From NCBI RefSeq assembly GCF_022347685.1, contig NZ_JAKRGF010000002.1, forward strand, positions 186,001-250,000: DNA of 64,000 bases, written 5' to 3'. Position numbers and translations under genes: made by a program. Each line of letters opens with the position of its first letter. The stretch's first letter is position 1. This document shows positions 17,201-26,043 of this stretch, in pieces. Source of the DNA: Thalassobius sp. Cn5-15 (GTDB lineage: Bacteria > Pseudomonadota > Alphaproteobacteria > Rhodobacterales > Rhodobacteraceae). The notes under the pieces were generated by a model, which was given only the letters and a program-made list of their open reading frames with translations, did not search any database and was not told where the DNA came from.

Positions 17201-17971
17201 ATGACAGACTATTCAGCCAATCTGGGCTTTCTTTGGGCTGACCTCCCGCTGCCGGATGCCATCCGCGCCGCCAAGCGTGCGGGATTTCAGGCGGTGGAAT
17301 GTCACTGGCCCTATGCCGTTGATCCCACCGATGTCTGCGCAGCACTGGAGGAAACTGCCCTGCCGATGTTGGGGCTGAACACTTCCCCTGGTGATCTGAC
17401 GGCGGGGGAGTTTGGCCTCTCTGCCCTGCCGGGTCGCGGGGCAGAAGCGCTGGCTGAAATAGATCGCTCCATTGCCTATGCAACAGCAACCGGCACGCGC
17501 AATATCCATGTCATGGCTGGCAAGGCTGAAGGAGCGGCAGTAGAAGCGACCTTTGTAGAGGTGCTGAAAAAAGGTTGCGAGCGTGCGCAGGCCTATGGCC
17601 TGACGCTGTTGATCGAACCGATCAACAACCACGATGTTCCAGGCTATTTTCTGACCACACCGGATCAGGCAGCTATGATCATGGATCAGGTCGGCGCCCC
17701 CAATCTGGCGATGATGTTTGATTGCTACCACGTTGCCCGCATGGGTCTGGATGTAATCGCTGAACTGGATCATCACCTATCTCGCATCGGCCACATCCAG
17801 TTTGCTGGCGTGCCGGATCGCGGCCGCCCTGATCGGGGCGCACTGGATTACGCGGCGGTCTTTGCGCATCTGGCGACACGGGGCTACAATGCGCCATTGG
17901 GGGCGGAATATCGACCAGACGGGGCGACAGAAGGATCCCTCAGCTGGATGGCGCCACTCGGCACTGATTAA
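17201..17971 (+). CDS. Hydroxypyruvate isomerase-family TIM-barrel protein
   Basis: 256 residues of the xylose-isomerase-like TIM barrel. Diagnostic segments of Hyi-type proteins are ECHWPY, LNTSPGD (LGLNTSPGDL), RNIHVMAGK, LLIEPINNHDVPGYFL with the metal-binding Glu, MMFDCYHVARM, and GAEYRPDG. Hyi interconverts hydroxypyruvate and tartronate semialdehyde, but this family also includes sugar-acid epimerases (OtnI), so the substrate is open. Start at 17201, preceded by GGAAGG. It sits before pxpB-pxpC, with a 71-base gap, and probably shares their transcript. Confidence 0.8.
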   Translation: MTDYSANLGFLWADLPLPDAIRAAKRAGFQAVECHWPYAVDPTDVCAALEETALPMLGLNTSPGDLTAGEFGLSALPGRGAEALAEIDRSIAYATATGTRNIHVMAGKAEGAAVEATFVEVLKKGCERAQAYGLTLLIEPINNHDVPGYFLTTPDQAAMIMDQVGAPNLAMMFDCYHVARMGLDVIAELDHHLSRIGHIQFAGVPDRGRPDRGALDYAAVFAHLATRGYNAPLGAEYRPDGATEGSLSWMAPLGTD

Positions 17972-18042
17972 ACTCCGCCAATTGACAAGCCTGCCGATCC
18001 GCGCAACTGATTTCCCACAAACCCACCGCAACCGGAACCCCC

Positions 18043-18795
18043 ATGGAACCCGCCAAGACCCCGACAGATGCAGAGGTGCTGCCGCTCGGCCAGACCGGTG
18101 TGTTGGTCCGCTTTGCCCGCCACGCGTCCCCCGCCGCGACCGCCCGTTGTCTGCAATTGCGCAACGCGCTGGCCACACAAACCATTCATGGCGTGGTCGA
18201 GGTGATCCCATCGCTCACCTCTGTCCTATTGCAGTTTGACCCAACACAGACCAACCGCGCCGCAGTTGCCAAGGCGGTCAAAGCACGTTTCACCCCACAA
18301 GACACAGCTGAAGATGCCCTGCCCGCCCCCAGCCGCCGCTGGCACATTCCGGTGACCTTTGGTGGGGAGTTTGGCCCGCAACTGGCGGATTTCGCCACCC
18401 TCAGCGGGCTGAGCGAAGACGCCGTCGTGACGCAGGCCCAAGAGACTGAGTTACGCGTTCTGGCCATCGGTTTTGCCCCCGGTCAGCCCTACCTTGGCTA
18501 TCTGCCGCCCGCATGGCAGGTGCCACGCCAGCGTGACCTGACCCCACAGGTGCCCGCTGGTGCGATTGTCACGGCCGTGCGCCAGATGGTGCTGTTTTGC
18601 AATGCCTCTACAACCGGCTGGCGTCAGATTGCCCAGACTGGGTTCCGTCCCTTTCTGCGCGACCGTGCAGAGGCATTTCTGCTGCAGCAAGGGGATGCGC
18701 TATGCCTGCACCATGTGAGCCATGATACCTACCGCGATCTGATGCGCGACAATGCTGATGGCATGGGTGGTGCACGCCTGGAGGTCCTGACATGA
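18043..18795 (+). CDS. pxpB: 5-oxoprolinase subunit B (KipI-like)
   Basis: 250 residues. KipI/PxpB signatures are VLPLGQTGVLVRF near the start and the later GFAPGQPYLGYLP and VPAGAIVTAVRQM. PxpA, PxpB and PxpC together hydrolyse 5-oxoproline (pyroglutamate) to glutamate using ATP. The ATG of pxpC overlaps the stop by 4 bases (ATGA), giving translational coupling. No pxpA (LamB/YcsF) gene is nearby in this window, so it must be elsewhere, or the pair serves another carboxylase-like reaction. Confidence 0.9.
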   Translation: MEPAKTPTDAEVLPLGQTGVLVRFARHASPAATARCLQLRNALATQTIHGVVEVIPSLTSVLLQFDPTQTNRAAVAKAVKARFTPQDTAEDALPAPSRRWHIPVTFGGEFGPQLADFATLSGLSEDAVVTQAQETELRVLAIGFAPGQPYLGYLPPAWQVPRQRDLTPQVPAGAIVTAVRQMVLFCNASTTGWRQIAQTGFRPFLRDRAEAFLLQQGDALCLHHVSHDTYRDLMRDNADGMGGARLEVLT

Positions 18796-19814
18796 GCGGC
18801 GCGCTGCATATTCACCGCGCAGGCCCTGCCCTATCGGTGCAGGATCTGGGCCGTCCCGGATTGATGTCACAGGGCATCGCGACGGGCGGCGCTGCGGACC
18901 GGCTGGCACTGAAAGAGGCAGCGGCGCTCCTACAAGCCCCCTGCATCCTGCCCGCGATTGAGATGGCAGGGTTGGGCGGCAGTTTCACTGTCACCACCCC
19001 CACCCGTTTTGCCCTCACAGGCGCGGTGATGCAGGCCATATTAGACGGCGAACCGCTGGGCTGGAACGAGAGCCACCTGCTCTCTCCCGGTCAACGGCTG
19101 GAAGTGGGCGGCGTGCTAAAAGGCGTTTATGGCTATCTGACCTTTGCCGCGCCACTGGACCTGCCGCGCTGGATGGGAAGTGTGGCGACGCAGGCGGGCC
19201 TTGGCATTGGGCAAATGCTGACTTCAGGGGACAGTTTGCCGATGCAGGCAGACCCCGACGCTGCCGCGCCCACCCGCCGCCTTGCGGTGCCCGATCGTCT
19301 GTCAGGTGGGGCATTGCGGATGATGGCAGGGCCGCAAACCGCGCTTTTTGCGCCAGAGACTTTAGAGCGCGCCCTCGCGACGCCCTTTCGCCGTGACGCC
19401 GCAGCCAACCGTCAGGGCGTTCGGTTGCATCATGACGGCGCGCCCTTCCCTGCCGATGATGCCACCGCACTGGCATCCGATTTCATCTGTCCCGGTGATG
19501 TACAGATGACCGGTGACGGCGTGCCCTATGTGCTGATGGCTGATTGTCAGACCATGGGCGGTTACCCCCGCCTTGGCACCGTCGTCGCGCAGGATCTGCC
19601 GATGCTGGCACAGGCGCCGCTGGGCGCAGAACTGCGGCTAGAGACGATCACGCTAGAACAGGCCGATGCACTAACCGCAGCTGAGGCGCAGACCTTGCCC
19701 CAACTGCGCGCCGCGGCTGAGGTCAAGCTGCGCGATCCCTACCAGATCCGCGACCTGCTGCGGTATCAGCTGATCAGCGGCGTGACCGCGGGCGACGATC
19801 TGGATCGCGATTGA
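18792..19814 (+). CDS. pxpC: 5-oxoprolinase subunit C (KipA-like, biotin-dependent carboxyltransferase family)
   Basis: 340 residues, beginning IHRAGPALSVQDLGRPGLMSQGIATGGAAD, the typical PxpC/KipA start. Later DCQTMGGYPRLGTVVAQDLPMLAQ is also diagnostic. It overlaps pxpB by 4 bases and forms the second subunit of the ATP-dependent 5-oxoprolinase. It is followed after 75 bases by a LysE exporter, so the operon may handle surplus amino acids or pyroglutamate. Confidence 0.92.
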   Translation: MSGALHIHRAGPALSVQDLGRPGLMSQGIATGGAADRLALKEAAALLQAPCILPAIEMAGLGGSFTVTTPTRFALTGAVMQAILDGEPLGWNESHLLSPGQRLEVGGVLKGVYGYLTFAAPLDLPRWMGSVATQAGLGIGQMLTSGDSLPMQADPDAAAPTRRLAVPDRLSGGALRMMAGPQTALFAPETLERALATPFRRDAAANRQGVRLHHDGAPFPADDATALASDFICPGDVQMTGDGVPYVLMADCQTMGGYPRLGTVVAQDLPMLAQAPLGAELRLETITLEQADALTAAEAQTLPQLRAAAEVKLRDPYQIRDLLRYQLISGVTAGDDLDRD

Positions 19815-19889
19815 TTGCCGGACTTGGCAAAGGGCAGTTTTTGCGTCACTTCTTTGGGCGAAAACCGCGCCAACAGAAAGACCTCGCTC

Positions 19890-20516
19890 ATGATCCTCAG
19901 CTATGAAACCATTCTGGCCTTCACCGCAACCAGTGCGCTTTTGGCGCTGATGCCGGGACCGGACAACCTGTTTGTACTCACCCAATCGGCACTGGTCGGG
20001 CGACGGGCGGGCCTGATGGTGGTGCTGGGGCTGTGCTGCGGCCTGGCTTTGCACACCTTGGCAGTGGCGCTGGGTCTGGCGGCAGCGATGCAGGCGGTGC
20101 CTGCGGCCTTCACTGTACTGAAAACCCTTGGCGCCGCCTACCTGATCTATCTGGCCTGGGGCGCGTTTCGCGCAGGCGCTGCAGGTGCACCGGATCAAGA
20201 GGCCCCGCGCCTCAGCAGCGGCAAACTGGTGGCGCGTGGATTCGTAATGAACATCACCAATCCCAAGGTCGCGATTTTCATGCTGGCCTTCCTGCCCCAA
20301 TTTGTCATTGCGGATCAGGGCAATATCGCGGGCCAGATCCTCAGCCTTGGGCTCATCATGGCGCTGGTGACGATGGTGGTGTTCGGCGGTATCGCGCTGG
20401 CATCGGGTTTCGCCAGTGAAAAGATTGCCGGTTCAAACCGCGCACAAGTCCTCATGAATCGCCTAGCCGGTGTCGTTTTCCTGGGCTTGGCGTTCAAACT
20501 GGTCACACAGAAGTAA
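19890..20516 (+). CDS. LysE/RhtB-family amino-acid exporter
   Basis: 208 residues with about six membrane helices. The N-terminus LLALMPGPDNLFVLTQSALVGRRAG is the conserved LysE/RhtB motif. FVMNITNPKVAIFMLAFLPQFV is the second signature. These inner-membrane proteins export amino acids such as lysine, homoserine, threonine or leucine; specificity is not predictable. The ATG at 19890 follows hydrophilic residues that do not belong to the family, so it is preferred over 19815. A bidirectional terminator follows. Confidence 0.92.
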   Translation: MILSYETILAFTATSALLALMPGPDNLFVLTQSALVGRRAGLMVVLGLCCGLALHTLAVALGLAAAMQAVPAAFTVLKTLGAAYLIYLAWGAFRAGAAGAPDQEAPRLSSGKLVARGFVMNITNPKVAIFMLAFLPQFVIADQGNIAGQILSLGLIMALVTMVVFGGIALASGFASEKIAGSNRAQVLMNRLAGVVFLGLAFKLVTQK

Positions 20517-20546
20517 GGGCTCCCCCCTCACATGATCCGAACATGA

Positions 20547-20574
20547 AAAGGGCCACCCAGCAGGGCGGCCCTTT
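20547..20574. terminator. Bidirectional terminator between the exporter gene and the gene ending at 20596
   Basis: AAAGGGCC / GGCCCTTT stem with a 12-base loop, T-rich on the plus side (TTTCCATTT) and A-rich on the other, so it can serve both convergent genes. Confidence 0.75.
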
Positions 20575-20595
20575 CCATTTCTATCCAGACAGAAA

Positions 20596-21912
20596 TTAGC
20601 CTTTGTTGGCGATCAGCTGCTGGGCAACCAGATCATGGTCCAGCCACAGAACGGGACCAGCGGGATCGCTGGCCTCACCAAAGATCAGCTGGCCGGTGGC
20701 ATTCACCACCTCATGGCTCAGCACGTCGCTGACCAGGACTTTGCGATCCTTGTGCAGCGCCACGATGGCCTGCGAGGTGCCAACAGTCTTTTCGACCTGT
20801 TCGCCGCTGTTGGGCATTGGCCAAGCTTCAAAATTGTTAAAGGGCTGCATCACCGGATCCAGCTGATAGTCGTTCACGTCTTTCAGCAGACCCTCAACTG
20901 TTGCGCCATCCTTCAGCAGGTCCTGACATTCACTCCACAGCGCGTCGACCCATGCGCCGCCGCCTTCCTTCCGCAACGCCTCCAGCAGAGGCAGCAGCGA
21001 CAGTTCGATACCGGCAAACACATCAGAAGAGTTGGTGCGGATTTCGGGGCAGTTGAAGACGGTTGCCTTGATGCCCTTTTCAAACGCCGCCTGTGCGTGA
21101 CCCTCAAGGGTCATCTTGGCGTAGCCTTGTGTGTAGTTGGTGTAGGTCTGCCATTTGTATGCGCCATCAATCAACACGCGGGTGCCGTGATAGCCATAGG
21201 CCGTATAGCGCACCTGACCACCCTCACCTTCAATACGGGTGCGGATGGCGCTGCTGGCTTCGATCAGGTGGCCGAAGGTATGTGCGGTCACTTCGTCGAA
21301 GTTTTGCAGAATCAGCTTGCCCAGATCGCTGTCGACCAGCGATTGCGACGGCATGTAACGGGCACCGCGACCTTTGTAGATACGGTTGGCGATCGCCATG
21401 AACACCTTCGCACGCGGAATACCGCCCGCCATAGTGTGGGCAAAGAACACGTTTTTACCGGCAGGGATCAGCGCGTCCAGCTGTGCCATGACATCGATCA
21501 GCGCGGTTTTGAAACGGGTGACACCCAGTTCGCGGCAACGGTCGATCAGGTCAAAGTCCAGCTTGTGATCCTGCCAGCCGTCGATGGTCATTTCGCCCAC
21601 CAGATCGGTCGGGGTCTTCTCACCCTCGGGCGCATCCATATCAAAACCGGCCATCAGCGGCACGTTGATAATCTTGCCGCCCAGGTTTTCCTCGGCTGCA
21701 GTGTGCTCCTCAGCGGTCAGCGCGCGCAGGCTCCCGTCCTCTTCGCGGCGACCAACGGTGATGCCCACAACGGTCATGCCAGCCGCTTTGGCCGCGTCAA
21801 TCAGCCCGGTGGCATAGCCACGGCCGAACAGTTCGCCGAACAGTACAAAAACATCGCCTTCACCATAAAGGCTGTTGGTCGGAAGGGAGGTCAGCGGAAT
21901 TGATTCTTTCAT
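20596..21912 (-). CDS. Uncharacterised 438-residue protein, possibly FabMG-type enoyl-ACP reductase
   Basis: The protein starts with a Rossmann-like strand-glycine-helix element, GDVFVLFGELFGRGYATGLIDAAKAAGMTVVGITVGRR, suggesting nucleotide binding. Other recognisable segments are HTMAGGIPRAKVFMAIANRIYKGRG, SDLGKLILQNFDEVTAHTFGHLI and RYTAYGYHGTRVLIDG. I recall similar Rhodobacterales proteins being labelled enoyl-ACP reductase FabMG family, but no classical enoyl-reductase Tyr/Lys triad is obvious and I hold that name loosely. No signal peptide or membrane segment is seen. It stands alone, converging on the LysE gene, behind a 225-base intergenic region in which I see no clear site. Confidence 0.55.
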   Translation of the reverse strand: MKESIPLTSLPTNSLYGEGDVFVLFGELFGRGYATGLIDAAKAAGMTVVGITVGRREEDGSLRALTAEEHTAAEENLGGKIINVPLMAGFDMDAPEGEKTPTDLVGEMTIDGWQDHKLDFDLIDRCRELGVTRFKTALIDVMAQLDALIPAGKNVFFAHTMAGGIPRAKVFMAIANRIYKGRGARYMPSQSLVDSDLGKLILQNFDEVTAHTFGHLIEASSAIRTRIEGEGGQVRYTAYGYHGTRVLIDGAYKWQTYTNYTQGYAKMTLEGHAQAAFEKGIKATVFNCPEIRTNSSDVFAGIELSLLPLLEALRKEGGGAWVDALWSECQDLLKDGATVEGLLKDVNDYQLDPVMQPFNNFEAWPMPNSGEQVEKTVGTSQAIVALHKDRKVLVSDVLSHEVVNATGQLIFGEASDPAGPVLWLDHDLVAQQLIANKG

Positions 21913-22137
21913 CTCAGCTTCTACTCTTGTCTTGGTGAGCGCAGCGCGTCGCGCTACGGCAGAAAAACGACAGTGACGCTACGCAAAGCGCAGCGCCTTT
22001 GTTCCCCAGATAACGATCTTTTGACGGCGGTTCCATCGGCAAGATGCATTTCTTGCCGTTTCAGCGGAAAAATTACCCTTATTCGGCGGACAATTCCCGA
22101 AAACAAGAGCTGCGCACGCGGTCAGCGCAGGGATGGC

Positions 22138-22740
22138 CTAGGCTGCACGGCCCGTCGGAGCTGCGACGGTGGCAGGGGGGGTGGCGGGTGCCTGCCCTGC
22201 GGTGCAGGCCTGATGTAGTTCAGTGGCGGTGGTGATTGCTTTCAGCCGTAGGGCAGAAATCTGTGATTTCTGTATGATCAGGGCCTGCGCGATCTCTTCC
22301 AGGTTCTGCCCCAATTCCGCTGACAATTCCGGCACCGCGACGGCCTCTAGGCGGCTGCGCAACTGCGCCACCTCATCGCCGCGCTGACGGGCCAGATCGG
22401 CCAGCTCTGCAAACGCGCTATGGCATTGCGTTTCCAGCTTAGAGGTTCTAGCGCGCAACGCTTTTGCTGCGACAGCATCCGCGGTGGAGGACGTCTGTTT
22501 CTGCGCAGCTCGCAGGCCCGGACGCGCTACAGGCGCGGGCTTGCGAACTGCTGCCTTGTTTGCACCATCCAGGGCATCTAGTTTTTCCAGAAAACGCACC
22601 TTTTCCGTCAGAATCGCATCGACAACCTTTTGCAGATCCTGATCCAACGCCACCAAATCCCGCGACAGAATGTGCTGACGCTGTTCCAGCTTTAATGTGG
22701 GATTAAACAGGGCGAGTAGTGGCTTCAAAAATTCAAACAC
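22138..22740 (-). CDS. Coiled-coil protein of unknown function
   Basis: 200 residues. It begins with a hydrophobic helix MFEFLKPLLALFNPTLKLEQ, followed by heptad-like helices (LSRDLVALDQDLQKVVDAILTEKVRFLEKLDALD; SAFAELADLARQRGDEVAQLRSRLEAV). A linker rich in Pro, Ala and Arg lies in between, and the C-terminus is Ala/Pro/Thr-rich. I do not recognise a family. The composition suggests a scaffold or nucleoid/envelope-associated coiled-coil protein. It is divergent from the DUF4856 gene, 324 bases away. Confidence 0.6.
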   Translation of the reverse strand: MFEFLKPLLALFNPTLKLEQRQHILSRDLVALDQDLQKVVDAILTEKVRFLEKLDALDGANKAAVRKPAPVARPGLRAAQKQTSSTADAVAAKALRARTSKLETQCHSAFAELADLARQRGDEVAQLRSRLEAVAVPELSAELGQNLEEIAQALIIQKSQISALRLKAITTATELHQACTAGQAPATPPATVAAPTGRAA

Positions 22741-22985
22741 GGCGACCTCACAGCGGGTCTGATTAGGTTAGATTGTTTCCCATAACGGCGATTTCTGCTG
22801 TTTCTTTAGAGCCCGTAGACCTGCGCGCGAAAATGCCGCGCCGTAAGATTCGCCCCCCTTAAATGCAGAGGCCGGCACCCGCAGCAGCGACCCGCGACCG
22901 ACCGCTCAAAACGCGAATTCATATTCGCATCAAGTGGCGATCTTCATGTTATTTACAGGGCCACGCTCAATCCTGAGCATTATTG

Positions 22986-23013
22986 TTGACTTACAATTTT
23001 TAAAACTTATTAA
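22986..23013 (+). promoter_or_regulatory. Sigma-70-type promoter before the DUF4856 gene
   Basis: TTGACT at 22986-22991, a 16-base AT-rich spacer, and TATTAA at 23008-23013. About 60 bases upstream is the dyad GCGAAT/ATTCGC (22913-22928, four-base centre), a possible operator. The remaining part of the 324-base gap (22741-23064) shows nothing else I can name. Confidence 0.6.
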
Positions 23014-23064
23014 AAGTGTCAGAATTTTGAAACTTCGCGACCAAGACCCTGAGAGGAAACACCA

Positions 23065-24468
23065 ATGCGTTCAATTAAACTGCACACCACGGCCCTGGCC
23101 CTGATCGCAATGACCGCCACCGGCGCTGCCGCGGCCGATGTGTACGGCCCCTTCCCCGTCACACTGAAAGGCTATGAAGGCGAGAAAACCAACTCTGTCT
23201 CCTATTCGGGTCAAATCGCCCGCCATGCGCTGCATGACAGCCTGAAAAAGGCCGCTGCTCTGGGCAACGGTGGTGCAAACGCCGCCGAAGTTGAAGCGCT
23301 GATGCTGTCCTACTTCAACGGTTCCGACGCCGATCTGGACATTCTGGCGCCGAAGTCCAAAGACGGCTTCCCGATCAAACAGACCACCGTGAACGCCATC
23401 TCCAAGGGCAAAAACATCTCGGGCAAGTTCTACAAGGGCGCAATGCCCGCATGGCCCGGCAACGGCACCGGCAAAGACGCCGTGATGCACATGATCAAAA
23501 TGGCCGCCAAGGCGGACAAAGGTTTTGACGCTGAAAACGGCTATGACTGGGGTCAGGTGATTTCCAAATTCACCATGGGCGCAATGATGTACAACCAGTC
23601 GGTTGACAACTATCTGGACGAAAAGCTGGCCGCTGACAACAAACCGAACGACAAGCCCTACAAAGACGGCGCCTACTACACCGGCAAAGAGCACAGCTGG
23701 GACGAAGGTTTTGGCTACTGGGGCGCCCCTGCACACGCGATGAGCCTGACTCCGCAGCAAGCCTACGCCATTGCCAAAGGCAAGGATCTGGCAGCAGCGG
23801 ACGCCAACGGCGACGGCATGGTTGACCTGAAAACCGAATACGTCTTTGGCCCGGCCTACTACGCCGCTGGCGCCGACAAAGGCGGCACCAAGTCGACCAA
23901 CTACATGCACACCATCATGCAGGCTTTCATTGACGGCCGTCAGGTGATCGCAGACGCCAAAGGCGAAGCGCTGTCCGATGAGGCCCGCGCCCAGTTGAAA
24001 GCGCACGCCGCCACCATCGAAAGCAACTGGGAAAAAGTGCTGGCCGAAGCCGCGTTCAAATATGCCGGTTCGGTTTACAAAGACATCAACAAGATGGCTG
24101 AGGCCGAAGGCGAAGAGAAAGCAAAAGCCTACCGCGCCTACGTCAAGCACTGGGGTGAGCTGAAAGGCTTCGCCATGGCGCTGCAATCGGGCCGCAACAA
24201 CCTGGGCGCCACCGCGGTTGAGCTGAACAACCTCGTAGGCTTTGGTCCTGTAACCATGGACAACTCTTACGTCACCGGCATCGACGCAGACGGTAACTTC
24301 GTCCGTGATCGTCGCATGACCTGGAACGACTACCAGCTGAACATGCTGAAAACCCAGGAACTGCTGAAAGGCAAGTTCGGCCTGAAATCTCTGGCCAACG
24401 ATCAGCTGGCGCAACTGGAAGGTCTGGCCGACAAGATGAAGGCCGAGGCAAGCGCCGAAACCGACTAA
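23065..24468 (+). CDS. Secreted DUF4856-domain protein
   Basis: 467 residues with a classical signal peptide (MRSIKLHTTALALIAMTATGAAAA, cleavage likely after AAA). The mature protein has the DUF4856 signatures VSYSGQIARHALHDSLK, HSWDEGFGYWGAP and YMHTIMQAFIDGRQVI, related to imelysin-like iron-regulated periplasmic proteins. An EF-hand/dockerin-like loop, DANGDGMVDLKT, starts at residue 246, but position 12 is Thr and the Glu comes one residue later. The strong promoter, good Shine-Dalgarno (GAGAGGAAAC) and terminator suggest high expression. Homologues are often linked to metal uptake or cell-surface proteins; the function is not established. Confidence 0.8.
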   Translation: MRSIKLHTTALALIAMTATGAAAADVYGPFPVTLKGYEGEKTNSVSYSGQIARHALHDSLKKAAALGNGGANAAEVEALMLSYFNGSDADLDILAPKSKDGFPIKQTTVNAISKGKNISGKFYKGAMPAWPGNGTGKDAVMHMIKMAAKADKGFDAENGYDWGQVISKFTMGAMMYNQSVDNYLDEKLAADNKPNDKPYKDGAYYTGKEHSWDEGFGYWGAPAHAMSLTPQQAYAIAKGKDLAAADANGDGMVDLKTEYVFGPAYYAAGADKGGTKSTNYMHTIMQAFIDGRQVIADAKGEALSDEARAQLKAHAATIESNWEKVLAEAAFKYAGSVYKDINKMAEAEGEEKAKAYRAYVKHWGELKGFAMALQSGRNNLGATAVELNNLVGFGPVTMDNSYVTGIDADGNFVRDRRMTWNDYQLNMLKTQELLKGKFGLKSLANDQLAQLEGLADKMKAEASAETD

Positions 24469-24518
24469 GCCGCCAGAATGCGCAGGATCCAGGCAGCTGG
24501 GTCCCCCAATAGCTCCAG

Positions 24519-24547
24519 GGCGGCCTTTCGGGGCCGCCTTTCCTTTT
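24519..24547 (+). terminator. Rho-independent terminator of the DUF4856 gene
   Basis: GGCGGCC / GGCCGCC stem around a six-base loop (TTTCGG), then TTTCCTTTT. Confidence 0.83.
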
Positions 24548-24573
24548 CGTCGCAACCCGAATAGAGGTGCCAG

Positions 24574-25560
24574 ATGGACGTTTTCGCAGATATCTTTGGG
24601 GATTTCTGGGATCCGAAGAAACGGATTTTCTTCGGCTACCTGTTCCTGTCTCTGGTCATCGGCGCTGTCTGGCTGGTGGCCGTGAAACACAAAACCCTGC
24701 GCGCAAGTCTGGCGCAGATCTTTGACCGGCGGGTGTTCTTATCCTCTTCGGCCAAAGCGGATTACAAGATCTTTGTGATCAACCGCTTTTTCACCCTGTT
24801 CATCTCGCCACTGCTGATCACCCAGCTCAGCATTGCGACGGCGGTGTTTTATTTCTTATTGAGCGTCGACTGGCTGCAAAGCGGCGTGTTCTCAGACGCC
24901 CCTATTGCAATGATTGTGACATTGTTCACATGTGCCATGTTCATCTTTGATGACTTTACCAAGTTTCTGCTACACCGCTGGATGCACCGTTGGCCACTCC
25001 TCTGGGCGATCCACAAGGTGCATCATTCGGCCGAAACCATGACCCCGATCACCGTCTACCGTGTACATCCGCTGGAGGGCGTGCTTTACGGTCTGCGCAG
25101 TGTGTTTGTGCAAGGCACGGTGCTATCGGTGTTTTTCTTCTTCTTCGGCAATGCGGTGGACCTGATCACTATCGTGGGCGTCAACGCGGCGGTGTTTGTG
25201 TTCCATGTCACCGGGTCGAACCTGCGCCATTCCCACATCGACATCCACTATTGGCCGTGGCTGGAACGGCTGTTGATCTCCCCCGCCCAGCATCAGCTGC
25301 ACCATTCGACCGCGGTGGAACATTATGACAAGAACTTCGGTGTTGCGCTGGCAGTTTGGGACTGGCTGTTTGGATCACTGCACCTGTCGGAAAAAGACCG
25401 CACGCTCGCCTTCGGGCTGCCACCGGAAGAGGCCAGCGCCGATGCGCTGCTCGATATTTACCTGCGCCCGTTCCGCGATATGGCCGCAGTGATACGGCGG
25501 CGTCTGCGCCGCCTGCAACGCGCCCTGAACCGTCAGAACAAGACGCTCAAAGAGAACTGA
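24574..25560 (+). CDS. Sterol desaturase/fatty acid hydroxylase superfamily membrane protein
   Basis: 328 residues with several membrane helices (about 20-40, 70-95, 105-125, 170-200). The eight-histidine di-iron pattern is visible: HRWMH, HKVHH, HSHIDIH and HQLHHS. This superfamily uses di-iron and oxygen to hydroxylate or desaturate lipids at the membrane; in Roseobacters members act on sterol-like, carotenoid or ornithine-lipid substrates, so the substrate is not fixed. The C-terminus is a basic amphipathic helix (RRRLRRLQRALNRQNK). It sits 105 bases after the DUF4856 gene, behind that gene's terminator. Confidence 0.88.
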   Translation: MDVFADIFGDFWDPKKRIFFGYLFLSLVIGAVWLVAVKHKTLRASLAQIFDRRVFLSSSAKADYKIFVINRFFTLFISPLLITQLSIATAVFYFLLSVDWLQSGVFSDAPIAMIVTLFTCAMFIFDDFTKFLLHRWMHRWPLLWAIHKVHHSAETMTPITVYRVHPLEGVLYGLRSVFVQGTVLSVFFFFFGNAVDLITIVGVNAAVFVFHVTGSNLRHSHIDIHYWPWLERLLISPAQHQLHHSTAVEHYDKNFGVALAVWDWLFGSLHLSEKDRTLAFGLPPEEASADALLDIYLRPFRDMAAVIRRRLRRLQRALNRQNKTLKEN

Positions 25561-25758
25561 GCCCGCACAAAGGTTCGCAGAGTGCGGGCAGAGGGCCCAA
25601 ACAGCTCCTTTTCCCCCGTTGGTCAGCAGTCTGTGCGCAGCGCTGCAAATTAGGTCAGTAAAGCGTCCTAAATTTCCGTCCTGATTCTATCGGAAGGATT
25701 CGAGCGACTGCAAAATTACTAAAATCCCGCCGCACAACACCAGAACACAAGGTGGTGC

Positions 25759-25795
25759 TCAGTTTTTATCAATATATTTATGTCATAAAAACTGA
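25759..25795. repeat. 11-bp inverted repeat in the leader of the glutamate-synthase-like gene
   Basis: TCAGTTTTTAT and ATAAAAACTGA form a perfect dyad around a 15-base AT-rich centre. It sits inside a 483-base gene-free region (25561-26043) that is much more AT-rich than its surroundings. It could be a regulator-binding site or an RNA hairpin. No GC-rich terminator was found after the desaturase gene, and no clear sigma-54 promoter before the next gene. Confidence 0.6.
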
Positions 25796-26043
25796 CCTAA
25801 GCATATCTATATCAAGCCCGAAAGCAGCTATAACAGCCAACATTATCGCATATCATCACATTCTACATTAAATTTAGATCCGCATCGGACCAAATATACG
25901 TAACATTGCGTCTGCCAGACTTGAATTTTGTGGTGTCGTCCGCTACTCGCAATGGTGACTAGACCTCCAGCCCAACGCCAGAGACAGCCTATCCGCCCCT
26001 TCCGTCGAAGCGGCGCAATGTCCCTTTATCGTTGGAGCCCGGA

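Noticed and set aside
20635-21903. 422-residue open frame on the plus strand
   Set aside because: Antisense to the 438-residue protein; the latter has coherent secondary-structure patterns and the shadow does not.
23071-24690. 539-residue open frame on the minus strand
   Set aside because: It is the antisense shadow of the DUF4856 gene, which has a signal peptide, promoter, Shine-Dalgarno and terminator. The antisense product has the Val/Phe/His/Gly-rich look of a codon shadow.
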